Assembly (NCBI RefSeq): GCF_001039355.2
Contig: NW_019775472.1
Location: 64,001 to 128,000 of the forward strand
Origin: Lingula anatina
Lineage: Eukaryota; Brachiopoda; Lingulata; Lingulida; Lingulidae
Direction: 5' to 3'
Length of the DNA stretch: 64,000 nucleotides
Each line of letters begins with the position of its first letter. Positions within the stretch are counted from its first letter, which is position 1. Positions 1 to 13,300 of the stretch are shown piece after piece. Both the position numbers and the translations under genes were made by a program. The notes under the pieces are model-generated. The model was not told where the DNA came from. It saw only the letters and a program-made list of their open reading frames with translations, and searched no databases.

Positions 1-2605
1 GCGGTAGTTTGAAACTGTGAGGTTTTTTTTTTCTAGACGACATTTGATGCGGATTGCACCATGAAAGAGAAAATCTGCTTTCATTCGACGCCTGCCATTT
101 TATGGGTCACATTGAGTCGAACAGTTTTTTGTACATGCATATACCAGTATATATAAATAAACATATTGACTTTTCCTTCCTTTTTGTTATATGGTATTTA
201 ATTGATGGCATCGTGTGCATCAAAATATATCATTTAACTGGAGGTGTCTCCATTTCTATCACCTCAGACAGAAGGTCAGTTAGAAGGTATGAAATAGCCA
301 AAATTGATCAATTACACGGCAGGATGTCTGGAGTCTGTTGTCGCCAAAGTTTTAAGTCTATAATTCACAGAATTAGATTATTGCGTTAGGTCTACATCAG
401 ACCTATCGAAAAAAAAACACTTTTTTGCTGACGGCTTTGTGACCAGACTGTCGGTAAATGAAAGCGGTGTGCAACGTCTTCAAAATAATCATGTCATGGC
501 ATTCAGTTATTAATGTGACATTATACTTCAAAATCTGTGACCAGCAGGACCACTGTTCGCACGCTGTCACACACGTGCATATTGATCGGGCTTTAAAGGT
601 TGATTACGGCACCTGCATTCTCAAAGTATCGGATTTTCACCTGCACTTTAGAAACTGGTCATGTGGCATGATGCACAGACGGGTATTGTATACAGACATA
701 CAGAATGAACAGCCCTAGCTTATATTTACTCTAAGTACATATGGTGGCGCACTTGAGATTAAATCAATTCTTTAAATTGAATTGTTTAAGATGAATCGTT
801 TCTTGGAAATCTTCTAGTCAGGGATAATAGACGGTCCCAGAAGACACATTTTTACAATGTGATGGTTTAAGAGCTCAAGCGTAAAGACAGACCCAAGAAC
901 TCGATCACAGTATACGAGAAATATGCATTAAGTAAGCATTTTTTCATTCATAATACTGTATATATACGTAGCTTTAGGTGTACTGATGTTTTAAAACAAG
1001 TAATTTGTATGGCCCTGTTTGGCATGGATCGCAGATTCCTGTGGATCATTTCCATGGATGTGTGCTCCCGGGGAGGCAGGCATTACCAGGGAAGAAAATA
1101 ATGCAAAGTTAAAGGAATGGTTGGTTTTAGACAGGCCCTTCGCAAAAGTCGAATATGATATAACGATGTTCTTCTATGTATTATTTTTTTTCCTGGGTTT
1201 TCAATAACATGCATTACAGATTTAAAACGTAAAGATCAGGGAGTGCCTAAAGGTGTTTTCCCTTCACTGCATAATACCATTCTATGACCCTGACATGCAG
1301 TGATGATGCTCGCTAGAACACCGCATTTGATAGGCGCGGATGTGCTTCACAATATCTCAACAATAACACTGAGACGTTTCTGTCTACATGTGTTTACAGC
1401 TCAGCTAACTTGGATATTTAACATCATCATTGCCGTAAGAAATAGAACAATGACAAAATGGCGCATTATCAAAATAGGCATTTGAAGAATCTGAGAACAA
1501 AGAGCAAAGGCATATGTCTGAAATGGTGTAATTTATATGTGCAAACGTAATCGACTTCCATAATTGTTTTTTTTTTTTTTCGAATTAAACCATGATATCA
1601 ATTTTGCCTCAGAACTTAACTGCAGTGTGCTTCTCCTGTGCAGACATTGTTCCATTTGGTGACTTAAGAATCCGTAATGCGTTCTGTTCCAAAGTGTACA
1701 TTACTTCATGTATGTTACAGGCAAATCTTAAATTATTACTAACGTATGTATACTGTAGCTGTGCAGCTTCATGTCGTAGATGATAGCATAAAAACGTAGA
1801 TAACATATCCTATTTTCCGAAAAATAAGTAGCTATGTATCAGTTGCAAAACTCTTTGACCACATGTTATCTGTTATGCACCTTAGGAGTTACTCTAAACT
1901 CATTTCTCTAGTCTTAGCAAAGATTCCAACTAACTTAAGTTATCACTAATGTGTGTAGACCTATATAACCCACGCTATGCGTCAGGATACTTGGATAGAC
2001 ATGCAGAAAGTAGAGAAATGGGTTTCCAGTGACACTTGAGATATTGGGGCGCGTTTAAGACGCTGTTGACGCAAACCCGTCATCTATCTTTATTCCATAG
2101 GACGTGAGGGGTGGAACCATACACGATCAGCTTACCGACACGTTCTCAATCATACAAAAAAATACAGATATCACTGCTCGAAGAACGTAACACAACACCT
2201 TATTTGGTACGTGATGTTGTGTTTTTCCTAAATGCATGGATGGAGTAAAGCGTCAGTAATATGTCACAGATGAGTTTCCAATGGGGATGCTCATTAGCAA
2301 ACCACCTAGAGCAAAGACCAAGGCATATTTCAGCTGAGATTCTTTTGATAGGAATCTCTAACTTGTTATTTTCCTGCAAACAATAATGTCATTGATGTAT
2401 TGAATATGCAACACTGGAGATTTATTGTGACTGCCGTTACCTGCAACGTAATTAACAACCGCGCATCAACATAGCTACAGCAGAGAATGTAATTTGATAA
2501 TTTTCATCAGTCGTCAATACCAGAACTCTTGCAACTGTGTCATAATTTTGACTTGGGGCTTAAGTTAAACCACTGACATGATGCTCATAATGGTCACTGT
2601 TGTAT
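1..2605. other. No gene seen
   Basis: AT-rich DNA with only short chance frames. The longest (54-389) is 111 codons but starts on a non-ATG codon and has low-complexity hydrophobic content. A frame at 1019-1207 contains a fairly protein-like stretch (APGEAGITREENNAKLKEWL) without clear splice sites; it could be an eroded exon but is not called. Confidence 0.5.
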
Positions 2606-2837
2606 GGCCGCCCTTAGCAAATGAAAGGATTTGCAGCATTACTGCAGCAATATTACTTCAAATTAAACGTTTGCAGCAACGAGTTTGCAGGAGTTTGCAA
2701 GAAAATTTACAGTCATATGCCAGCAAATTTGCTGCAAATATGCAAGAAGGAATTACAGTTTGCTGCAATATTACAGCAAATTTACTGCAAATTCGCTGCG
2801 AATTAGCAGTAGGCCCAATATTTTGCTAAGGGCGTCC
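2606..2837. mobile_element. MITE-like foldback with GGCCGCCCTTAGCAAA ends
   Basis: Terminal inverted repeats of 16 bp (2606-2621 and 2822-2837) match at 15 of 16 bases. The interior is a dense series of TTTGCAGCA / TGCTGCAAA words in both orientations, so the whole element can fold on itself. It has no coding capacity. No convincing target-site duplication was found, so the superfamily is open. Confidence 0.6.
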
Positions 2838-4294
2838 AATCTGGTTTGCTTAAGTATGACGCGCATTGGTAGAGCCATCCAAGTGCAAAGCACATGTTAG
2901 TCTGCATGGGTTTTGTTTTTATTGATAAAGCAGCAGCGTTAAGTTTGGAGACGTTATATACACACATGTGCATCTTCGATTCCAAAGTGCACATTTACAT
3001 GATCATTTTGACCCGTAATGCACATTTCGCACAACTGAAATGATTTTATATGTAGATAATAAAATGTCATCTACTTGTTTTAAAGAAAAAGAACAGTATC
3101 AAAGAGGCTTGTACATGACAAGCAAAAAAACTACGTTCCTCCGAGACATCTTCTTTTATGTACTTACATGTACTTTTGCATGATCTTTTTGGCGTAATGC
3201 ACATTCCATACACACATTTATATATTCTTTTTATTTACAAATGTGGCTTAGTACTTTAAACAAAACGTTCTTTTTTATTGTAAAACAAACATCTGGCATG
3301 TTATCTTGTCTCTCTGCCAACTGTATGGCTCCAGCTAAAAACACAAACAAAAAATTCGACGTAAAATTTTATTTGATATGTAGGGTAATATGGTATATTT
3401 GTGGCATTAATACCACAAATATGGTATATTTGTGGTATTAATAGAAAATATAAATATTAATGTTGGCTCACATATATAGGTTGAAGAGGTTCGTGGTTGA
3501 AATCTGTATACATGTACTTGTAATTGTACCCTCCCTTTCTGTAACTGTATTACAAACAATAATATACGCTATGGATTTATTAAAGGGGTTGCTTTGCGTG
3601 TACCATGACAGACTTTGTTTCAATTTTACCCGTACAAGTTGTTTAAGGCGCACATGAACTGACCATCGGTGCAGCGTGGTTTAACACTGCCGCATATAAA
3701 CCACTATAGGTCCTTATACGACTCACATTAAGTCGACATTCCACGGAATGAACCGAATTAATCACTCGGTTAGCCTATAAAAGAGCTTTAAACTGCACCT
3801 TTTTCAAAATTGTGGTCGTAAATTTGACCTACTTGTCTGATCCGTTTATATACAGCAAAGAAGCAAGCAGAAAAATCCGTTCAAATGCATGTATCATTTT
3901 TCGAGTAATATGAAACGATGTCTAGTGGTGATTATGTAAGTTTTTGTAGTATTAAGTTTATGTAGTATTTGAAACTACCTAGTGGCATTTGGTCGGCTTT
4001 TATGGCAAAAAAAATGACTTCAAATGCATCTTTAAGGATTATCAGGGTCCGCATGTACTTTTCATTGTCCCTATTTTTACCCAATTCTTCGCCATGTATC
4101 TAACCATCAGTCCCACTGAGACAATTATATTGAACTTATTACAACAGAATATTTCTACTGGGACCGGTTATATTTGGCATTATACCTTGTGTTTACGACA
4201 ACAGCTCATTTGCTCATAGACTTTCAAATAATTTGTAATTAGATTAAACGGTCGTGGTCTTGTGCATGTAGGGTGTGGAGCTAGTGTTTTAGAG
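2838..4294. other. No gene seen; small inverted repeat at 3391-3442
   Basis: AT-rich. The only structure is a repeat of TATATTTGTGGYATTAATA in direct and inverted copies around 3391-3442, which could form a short hairpin. No exon is supported. Confidence 0.45.
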
Positions 4295-4364
4295 ATGGAT
4301 CCTGTTTACGATTTCGAGAGACAAGAGGATATTTACGACAGCAAGAAAACCACAAGTTTTGCAT
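4295..4364 (+). CDS. Candidate short first coding exon, unknown gene
   Basis: ATG at 4295 (in-frame TAG about 50 bases upstream, no earlier in-frame ATG) opens 23 codons reading MDPVYDFERQEDIYDSKKTT then SFA, and meets a perfect GTAAGT donor at 4365 in phase 1. The peptide is hydrophilic with charged residues and looks coding, but no family is recognised. A phase-1 acceptor that could follow it lies at 14200, where joining would give a TGC (Cys) codon and continue open for 93 residues. That link is inference from phase and order only; other exons may lie between. Confidence 0.4.
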
Positions 4365-5419
4365 GTAAGTCGTATTGAGCATTGTCTAGCGCCGAACCTG
4401 TTATGGATTTAATTGTGGATCCATGTTTATGCGGTCAGGGCAATGAGAATAGTCTGGACGCTTTGTAGGTACCTTTTAACCATGTGAGGTTAATATCGAA
4501 GCATTTTTTAATTATACCGGGTTGTGCTCAGATATCTCACGCTGTAGAAGCTTTTTAACCCTATTCTTAGAAATTGTTATGAAACATAAAAAATCAATCA
4601 AGGCTTGTTTCATAGTCTTTGTAGCCATCAACATTAGCGAGGTCTCAATCGCGGCGTGTCATTCGACCCGATGCCGTTGACTAAGTCCTATTCAGCATAT
4701 CTCCAACGGCGCATTTCTGGCGTGGTAGCTGGAAAGCTTTCGCAGGAAGTGCAGTCATGTGTTGTTGTAACCGAGTTTAATCAAATTACATTAGCGTTCA
4801 GGTCTCGTCCTTTTTTCTTCTTTTTTTATTGTGGCGTAAGGTTAGCCTTGCAATGACATAGATGATGATGTAGGATTTCTTGATTTGCTCAGCGAAAAAT
4901 GTTAAGCATACTTAGTGGGATTTTTCATCAATTAGTAGGCCTGCCCGTTAAAGTTCATTCCAGACAATTATTGTGCATGGCATCGTGGAATATACATTGT
5001 TGCCATGTATTAGTATGTTACAAAGCTGAAAGCGGCCGCCGCCACCAAGTTTCTCATGGAGTTAGCATGAGAACAGTTTTATTCGCAGCTAGCTGCTGAA
5101 AACAATTCTGAAGGCCAGCTATTAGCGTTTGCCTGTTATCGCTATCTTTCCACATGGGGTCTTGGCTACATATACCTGTTACTTCCTCTGTGGCAGTTTC
5201 AGAAGTGTCGCTTTTCGACAGAGATGATACATATCGCGAAAAAAACTACACAAGAGACTAACTGCGGCTAGAGACTTGGTAAAAGAAAGGTAAGAATTTT
5301 ACCTATAGAACCGTTAATACGTCAGGTTCTTGTCGTTGTTAATGTTGCTTGTTTGGATTTGATAAAGTAATAAATAAGCATGGGCCTATGTTCTCCTGTT
5401 GAGTTTTTGTTCTTTTTGA

Positions 5420-5441
5420 ATATATATATATATATATATAT
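5420..5441. repeat. (TA)11 microsatellite
   Basis: Uninterrupted TA dinucleotides. Confidence 0.95.
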
Positions 5442-6063
5442 GAAAGGTGTAGGAGATGTTAGTTTAGATATAGAGACACTGAGAATTGGTCCAAACATAC
5501 TGCACCACTTTCTTTATATTGAGATTGATCAGGAGTAAATAATTTTTCAACATGGTAATATATTGATAGAAGCACATACCGTATCCGGTAATTATTTAAG
5601 TTCACTTTGCATTCGAGAGAAAGACAGCAAACAATTTCCAGACAAATGACATAATTCATTTCTATACTTGTTTTGGCTGGTAACATTTGTTTTCAACAGG
5701 GTGCACGTAAAGATTTCACTTATCATGCTCTGTTGTTGATTGATCGGCTGGTATTCGATAGTAAACATGGTTTTTAATTCGTAATGAAGTTAGATACATG
5801 AGCTCGCTTGCGTTTTAAATTCGGCATCCCTTGTTTTAACTGTTGATGTATTTATTCACTGTAAGCAATAAAATATCGGGGACGTTTGTATCTGGGGTGA
5901 TATAGGGATATAAATTATATGACAGATAGTGATAGGTTTATGAATTTGTTAAAATCTGTATAGAAATGATATCTGAATGATCATCACATCTTTATACGTC
6001 AAAGGATCGTCTGCTGGCTTTCAGGCTCTGACGTTTAAATAAATCCACAAAGTGGTCAAAATA

Positions 6064-6312
6064 TTACGGTCTTATGTCCCTTGTTGTTCGCTGTAGTATT
6101 CTCTGGCCAAGAACCACGTCGTGTTTTGTTTCTGTTATGTACGTCCATATTGAATAATTGTCAGCCGCATCTACTTTCTTGTTGACAACAAATAGTCTGA
6201 AGGTTAGTGGCACGGATTTAAGACGACTTTTTATTATTTTTTCTCCAGAAAATGGCGCAACTTGTATGCTCGGCAATTTGATTCCAGGCACATTACATTT
6301 CTTAGAGAGCAA
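6064..6312 (-). CDS. Open frame, possibly a terminal exon, doubtful
   Basis: An 82-codon - strand frame containing KCNVPGIKLPSIQVAPFSGE and ending QRTTRDIRP-stop. It starts at a TTG rather than an ATG, so if real it would be an exon entered from an acceptor such as TTCTCAG just upstream (about + strand 6322). The upstream tract is not pyrimidine-rich. The + strand of the same segment is also open, which weakens the case. Confidence 0.18.
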   Translation of the reverse strand: MLSKKCNVPGIKLPSIQVAPFSGEKIIKSRLKSVPLTFRLFVVNKKVDAADNYSIWTYITETKHDVVLGQRILQRTTRDIRP

Positions 6313-7179
6313 AATTTCTGAGAACCCACACGTCTGCCTTTTTGTTCTCCCTGAGTGTTTTATCCACTCTGTCGGTCGTTACCACCTGGGGTACCGGTCT
6401 GGAACCAGCGGGAAGAAGCTAGCAGACAAATTGATATTTGCATGACTGAAGCCATTAAGTTACTGCGACATATTGTTTCTGTACCACCTAGAACGCTCGT
6501 GATGAATCAAGTTATCATCCGCATCGTCATTATCTTTTATTGCCTATTATAAATATTCTAAATACAGCTATTTTCTCTGTAAGATATTTTTGTTGAAGTA
6601 TGTGGAATGGGCAATGTGGTCATGAAAGTGGGAAACCCACCACGGAATGTATTAAAGCGAGGCACTTCCAAACATAGAAAAAGCGTTCGAACGATATGTC
6701 GGCTGGCATATTGTATCCAAGGGAACAGTGGTAATTCATATATTATTTTATATCATTAGAAGTGCTCTTAACAAATTAAATGTTGTATATCGTGTAACGC
6801 TCTTAACAAATTAAAGATTGTGTATCACGGAAAAAATTGAGCTCTAGCGAATCACTTCGAGATTCAGTTGGGAGTCGTAATACAGCAATAATAAATTTTG
6901 GAATAGAGAAGAAAAAAAGCAATTAGAGCATGAGAAATGGGCCCACTGACAGGTAAAATATGTCGGTTAATTGCATTTCTCTTTCTTTTCAATAACATCA
7001 AGATACGTAAGGATTGCCGTGTGTAAAAAAAAAACAAGTTTCAAGTCTCTTGTGTTTAGGGACATACTTATCCGGTCTATCGCAAGAATTATCCTTTGCA
7101 ATGTGAAAAAAAATCTATATTATGTATAAGTACCAACCACTTCTTTATCAATGCTGAAAATGTATATAGTTATACAGGT

Positions 7180-7181
<2 letters not shown>

Positions 7182-7227
<46 letters not shown>
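7182..7227. repeat. (TA)23 microsatellite
   Basis: Uninterrupted TA dinucleotides; creates a false YIYIYI open frame. Confidence 0.95.
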
Positions 7228-7231
<4 letters not shown>

Positions 7232-8092
7232 ACGAACATTCATTCATGGCACTTAAATGGAGTATGTGTATAAAGAGACTATGCATTATACGTATAATTT
7301 GTAAAGGTCATACATATAACGGTCATTATGGTCTAGAGGTATACTCTTCTTGAAAAGTGATACTGTTTATTGCGGTTTGTATGATCCATCATTTCTAAAT
7401 GACATACGATCATCCACCTAAATGTTTCATAGTAAAGGTGGTTATACATGTAAAAACAGAAAACACTGTGTCACTCACATTAATAACGTTACACATGGCC
7501 TTGTCATACGAAATTGACATACGCTAATGAAAATACTGGTGAAGGTTTCTGTTAACCATGATTCAATAATTAGAAAACTCCGGTTCGCAAGAACTACTAA
7601 TGGTTCTGCAGTATCCCCCGTGTCTTGATTGCAATCGTTCCGGGGGAAAAAGTTCGGTACTTCTGCCCTTCATGAAGCGAAATTAATTTTTTCTAATCGG
7701 AGGAGTATAAAACATTTTAGCAACTTGCCGCTCGAATTACTTTAATTTAATGAGGAATTTTCACATGCCTAAAACATTGACATCTTTGCGTAATGTTTAA
7801 TATTCCCGTTTGTTGAACTTTTGTCATGTTCTGAATGAACGAGTAACAATGTACACACAACCTGTGGAGTTGTATTTATATATTTTGATAAAGTCGTGTA
7901 GCATATGAGGCATATATCATGTTTTTGAAGGCCTTGAGACACTCTTGGTTGTCCCAGTGGGAAGTGTTCTAATAATGTAGATTGTCTGCCCTTTGGTGCG
8001 TTATTTGCGGACATGATTGAAAAATGTTACTTGGCATATGCGTTTTTAAAAGGGCTGATATGGACATCTGCTTGCACATAGCTGTCTCTTTC

Positions 8093-8113
8093 AAAAAAAA
8101 AAAAAAAAAAAAA
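8093..8113. repeat. A21 homopolymer
   Basis: Run of A; no retroposon body recognised beside it. Confidence 0.9.
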
Positions 8114-8457
8114 GAGTGGTGAGTGGTTTCAGTCAATCAATTGGTGCACCGTTACACTGGAAAAGTGCTATGTTATGGTTATTTTTGAAGAATAAGGAAC
8201 TATGGTCACGGCTGCTTTGCCAGCATGTGTTATGTAAAGATCCCTCCATGATCAACGCAGATTAGGACATAATGTATTTACCGTAAACTTGATACACTAA
8301 TCTTATACACGGTAAGCGCAGTAGATAAATTTCAGTTTTCGGAAGACTTAAAAATATTTGGGCTGTTTCACAGAATCGATCCCTCATCTTGAAGAGGTAT
8401 AGTCAAAAACGCGCTCTTTGACCTTTTACGCATAGTTTTTCTGATCACATGCGTGAA

Positions 8458-8481
8458 TTTTTTTTTTTTTTTTTTTTTTTT
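8458..8481. repeat. T24 homopolymer
   Basis: Run of T. Confidence 0.9.
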
Positions 8482-8744
8482 GTATGTAAGATACAAGCTC
8501 CCGTCTGACGTGCCGCAGTCATATTGTATAGATATACTTTACATCTACTGTAGCAGTTCCGCCTTATTGATGATTGTGAACAATCGAACTTTCGTAGTTA
8601 AGGACACTTTAACACAATTACAGCACGCTGGATGCAATAATCCAATTAGACTAAAGTTTCAATTAAATTGATAAGAAAACGTAAACAGAAATTGGTAATT
8701 TTCGACAGCACTTCAAGAGTTCAGCCTTCGCCAGTGCAGCTTAA

Positions 8745-9025
8745 TTCCCCCATATTTGCAATATCCACTATTTGTACAGTTTCAAACAGAAAAGGCCCTA
8801 TTTGGCAATAAAGATGAAAAATCCTGGATCCAAACGGCTATCCGGATCACCTCCGAAAAGTGACCGTTTGAAACTAGATCCACTCCTGACAGTTTTTCAA
8901 ATTTTCTTAAAAACCCATCCATACGTTTCGATTAATGTTGCTAGTCCATAAACAGACGAACAGATAAACATACAGACAAAAAAACAACCAAATACCAAAA
9001 ACATAATAACCACCTTAGCTGCGTT
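8745..9025 (-). repeat. Diverged interspersed repeat
   Basis: Carries the words GGCCCTATTTGGCAATAAAG, ATCCTGGATCC, then a CCATCCATACGTTTCGATTA segment and a run of CAGAYAAACA words. This layout resembles the reverse complement of the copies at 10857-11041 and 16024-16203 (CAGTCTAACTCAAAAAGTTATGGGTGGAT type). It is more diverged than they are, so membership is probable rather than certain. It is non-coding. Confidence 0.4.
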
Positions 9026-10018
9026 ATATATTTTTCATTTTACGAGTTTCTGGACCTCTTTACAGGTGGAGGGCAGATTACAATTAGCCACTCATACGTA
9101 ATAACTTTGGAAAATAATTCTTTTTAAAACATAGAATTCTATATGGATGGTAAACGTCGAATTTACGAGAAGCATTCAAAAGCCGTAAACTGCCCCGTGA
9201 CACCTTGGTGTCTCATTGTATAGCGTAACAATTCAATTTACTAACGGCTGCACAGTCTTCAAACAAAGGCCGTTCTTAATGATGTTCTTGGGTCTCTTAG
9301 ATTTTGCAGGGTAATTTTATTAATGGAATCATTAACGTCAGTGTGTACTTCACAATACATTTCCAGGAAGCGTGAATCCTGATCAAAATGCCATTACGTC
9401 AGAATAGAGCTACGCCGTGCCGAAATCATTATCGTAGATCGAATGTATTCGGTTCTTGAGTTCTAACTCTATTCGTAAAAAGAAAAATGATGACAGTTTT
9501 GTTGTCAACATTGGTAAGTGGCGTGTACAGGGTAACACCCCCGGGGCAGTGACATACCATGCTGTAAACTGAGTGACGCACATGTTAACCTTATTCGTAT
9601 TAGCGTCTACGATATACCCACCAGCTTTAAGTATGATTCTTTGCAGAAATGGTCTGACAGATCTGCCGCGAAAACTTAGTCATGGATGAATCTCTCGTTG
9701 ACCCGGCCCTGTTTTATGGATGGGTAACTGTGAACGTCTTTTAAAGCAGCCTTTATAGTAACGCACTCAAAGAACCGGGAGAAACCATGGCCATGCTACC
9801 TGTTGACATGTAGGAAGAGAATATGCGACGGAAAGTAGTTCATCATCTGATATTGGATTCGTGGTGTGCTTAAGTGACCTTTTACGTAGTGGGAGATTTC
9901 AGCCGCTGTCGCAGGCACGGATGGGTTTACTTTATTGTCTTATTGTCTCTGATCATCTATATCTATATGCCTGGGTTTGAGTAGGTGTATGTGAAGGATG
10001 AGTTTTGTAGTTCGGCGG

Positions 10019-10021
<3 letters not shown>

Positions 10022-10067
<46 letters not shown>
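10022..10067. repeat. (TC)23 microsatellite
   Basis: Uninterrupted TC dinucleotides. Confidence 0.95.
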
Positions 10068-10069
<2 letters not shown>

Positions 10070-10472
10070 GACTGATACTTAGAGGTCACTAGGACCGAAG
10101 TGAAGCATTTTTAGAGCCGCCCTTTGTTCTTTAAGTGTGGCGCTAGTTCAGGGTATGATTAAATTAAGTAAGGATGAAAAATTCGATGATTCTTAGGAAA
10201 AAAAGCAATGAAGCAAATATTGGAACAAGTGGGATCTTAGTATAGTGGCGATTACAGGGACACGTTTTTAGTTTCTAAACATATCTTCAATGTATTATTT
10301 TCAACTTCAGGGGAGATGCACTATTGTTTCGATTTATAATAGTGTAGAAGTTTTTTGACAAGATGTTATACCGTGCATTATATCTATTCATGTAATCAAT
10401 TGAAATATTATGTAACATACATGCATATATAACAATTATTTCTTGTACATGTATAGAAAAGTCTCAAAAGCA

Positions 10473-10856
10473 ATGGTATGGTGAGACGTGGTATGGTATG
10501 TTATGAAATGGTATGGTATGGTATGGCATGGTATGGCATGGTATGGCTAGGGATGAAATGGTGTGGTATGTTAAAATATGGTGTGACGTTAAACGGTTTA
10601 TAAAGCTTTGGTATGGCGTGGCGAGGCATGGCATGACAAGGCATGGTACGGTACGGCACGGCACAGTACACTATGGTATGGCATGACATGCCAGGCAGGC
10701 ACTGTATACTGTAGCTTGATATGGCATTATATGGTAAGGCATGGTGACATTAGGTATGGTGGAGTATGGTGACATTAAATGTGGTGTTATATAGAACAAC
10801 GTGTTAAGGCGTATTGTGATATGTTATCTGGTAGTGTAGGATGGCATGGAATGTTA
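10473..10856. repeat. Degenerate (TATGG)n satellite, left part
   Basis: Pentameric TATGG/CATGG units (GGTATGGTATGGCATGG and variants) dominate, most regular at 10495-10550 and 10610-10690 and decaying rightwards. They create spurious - strand frames rich in Pro, Cys and His. Confidence 0.85.
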
Positions 10857-11041
10857 CCTCGAAGGAAGTAATGTTTTCACCTCCATTTGCCTGTTTCTTT
10901 GTCTCTCACCAGTCTAACTCAAAAAAGTTATGGGTGGATTTTGATAAAATTTTTAGGATAGGTCGAAATGGGGTTACATTAAAGTGATTAGATTTTGGTG
11001 ATGATATATTAATTATTTGGTTTATTATGATAATTTGCGGA
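10857..11041 (+). repeat. Interspersed repeat, forward copy, inside the TATGG satellite
   Basis: Contains GGAAGTAATGTTTTCACCTCC, a Gln/Ser-type CTGTTTCTTTGTCTCTCACC linker, then AACTCAAAAAAGTTATGGGTGG and TTTTGGTGATGATA. It aligns along its length with the reverse complement of 16024-16203. It interrupts the satellite, so it inserted after the array formed. No coding frame; no superfamily assigned. Confidence 0.7.
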
Positions 11042-11049
11042 ATGATATG

Positions 11050-11300
11050 ATAGGGAATACTATAATGTTATGCGTTGTGGTACTGGCATGGTATTGTGAG
11101 GTACAAGTATGGTACGATGTGGTAAGTGGGAGCATGGTGTTACACAATATGCTATAGTGGTATCTAGTGCGGAGTGCTGTGGCTGAGTGTGTCATTCCCG
11201 GGTGTGGTATAAACTACTTTGGAGGAATGCAGTCTGGAGTGGTTTTATTGGTGCGGTTTGGTGTGGCGTGGTGTAGATTTCCATGGTATGGTAAGGTGGC
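11050..11300. repeat. Degenerate (TATGG)n satellite, right part
   Basis: TATGGTA / GTGTGGTATGG-type words continue on the far side of the interspersed repeat, more degenerate than the left part. Confidence 0.6.
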
Positions 11301-11854
11301 CATTTTTTATGTTTGTTTGTTTTTAGTTTGTTTTTTTTTTTCATGATATTTAAAAGATAATTATAACAAAGTATTGCTGTGTTAAATTTAGTTGTTAGGA
11401 TCAGAAGTTGTATAAACCATATCATATAGTGCTGCAGTAACACTGTTATTTACGGCACAATTATTGGTCGAGTCGTGCATGGATAAAGAACAGGCAAGCT
11501 TCTTAAAACATATAAAGAATGCCTATAATGGGCTCAGTAATTCTGTTTATTTTGTCCATGTTTACAAATGGATAAACTGCGAAAGAACATGTATAATGGA
11601 GTAGGCATTTGCTCGAAATAAACCATTAGGGTAAACTTTTTTCTTGGTTTGTTCGGATACAACATCTTGAGGCACAAACACTTTCTGGTGACCTACCAAG
11701 GACAGACAGAAGGTTATAAGAAATTATTTACGACAAAAGGCTTAAGAAACGAAGCCAATGAAAGAGATGATAACCGAAGTTTTATTGGTTATTCATTGCC
11801 AACATTTACGTAACACCGCTTTGTTTAGATCAATATGTCGCATCCTGGGCATAT

Positions 11855-12022
11855 CAGGGGCGGATCCAGAGCTATATACTGACAGTCTTCCAAATTATCT
11901 TTGTTGATTCATCCTCCAATTTTGACCGTCTTCCAACATTAAAAATTGGATACCCGTCAATGTAAACTTGAAAATCTGACCGTCTTCTGGAAGACCCAGA
12001 AGACGGCCTAAATCCGCCCCTG
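11855..12022. mobile_element. MITE with CAGGGGCGGAT ends and CATAT target duplication
   Basis: Ends CAGGGGCGGAT / ATCCGCCCCTG form terminal inverted repeats, and CATAT flanks both sides (11850-11854 and 12023-12027). The interior carries three GTCTTCY words, and CCGTCTTCTGG / CCAGAAGACGG makes an 11-bp perfect internal stem. The CAGGGGCGGAT end is widespread among non-autonomous DNA transposons of marine invertebrates. The element is 168 bp with no transposase. Confidence 0.85.
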
Positions 12023-13084
12023 CATATGATTGATAAAATGTCGTTGATGAATTTATCCCATGTACCTTCATTTACATTGTGCTTATACATGTATCTCCTC
12101 GCGTATTATACAAGGGTACAGTGCCAATGAGGTGTAATGGTGCCTCTGTCTGACTGGATTCCCCAAATATATAAAGAGAAAAAAAGCACAAAAATGTCAC
12201 TAACAACCAGAACACAGTGTGGTGGTGTCGATCCAGCCAATATAGATTATTTAAGTCGATATTATGAATACTGAGGAGATCGTACTTTCAACATGGCTTC
12301 AAATTACACAGGTAATAAATACTCTGTGACAAGTAATGTTTCCGTATGTTTTTATTAGGAAAGTTTCATGTATACCGGTTAGGAGATAAAGTGCCTTTGT
12401 TATTCAGTGTTACGTATGCGTTCGTACTCCTGGATAATTTGTGATATAGTCAGCAGGAATAGTAATTATCTCTTTCTAGTTAACAGCACTTATATTATAA
12501 ATATCATCTTCCGGCCCATCCTTCATGACACTGTATGATAAATCAAGTGTAATCGAGTGAGAGTGTTTATGACTCTTATATCACCTAGTGGCCCTTAAAA
12601 TAAATATGTCGTTATTACCTCTGAATTTACAAGCATACCCCAGCACACAATGGCGGATTTGGAAAACCAAGAAGCGAAATTTGGAAAAGATCGCACATTG
12701 TGGACATTTTGAAAGGGAATGCCTCTGTGATGTCATAAATGCCTATACTTTAGTTAAACCCATTTGAAATTACAAGCCAGCGTATGACCATGGAATCTAT
12801 GACCCATGCCCATGGGCGCTGTACGCCAAGAGGAAATGATGGGACCTATATGTACGGCACGAACTCTCTGAACCCATCTTTGTACATACTTGTATCGTTT
12901 CATTGCACCAATCACGGGATGGCGCTGAGGCCTTAATAGAAACCTAATAGATGATGTCGACCAAATAGATGATGGGTCGAGATGAAAGAAAGTTCCTGTA
13001 AGGGATGATTGATGCAATGTCATGTATTAATGCATGGCATCAGTGGTTTTCTTTTATAAGTGTAAACATATCTTGCTGTTTCCA

Positions 13085-13118
13085 TGTGTGTGTGTGTGCG
13101 TGTGTGTGTGTGTGTGTT
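13085..13118. repeat. (TG)17 microsatellite with one interruption
   Basis: TG dinucleotides with a single GCG interruption. Confidence 0.95.
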
Positions 13119-13270
13119 TGACTAAGAGAGATCAAGGAAATGTAGAAAATGCTCCTTGAAATGGATTATGATCGCATATTTGACACATTCATACATGTGG
13201 ATTTCATATTTTACATTCGTTTGAAGAAAATGTATCTACATCAACTTGTTTTCTTTTTATGCAAAAAAAA

Positions 13271-13300
13271 TCACAGATTTTCACAGATTTTCACAGATTT
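13271..13300. repeat. Three copies of TCACAGATTT
   Basis: Perfect 10-bp unit repeated three times. Confidence 0.9.

Noticed and set aside
10464-10689. Cys/His/Pro-rich minus-strand frames as repeat proteins
   Set aside because: They are translations of the TATGG satellite.
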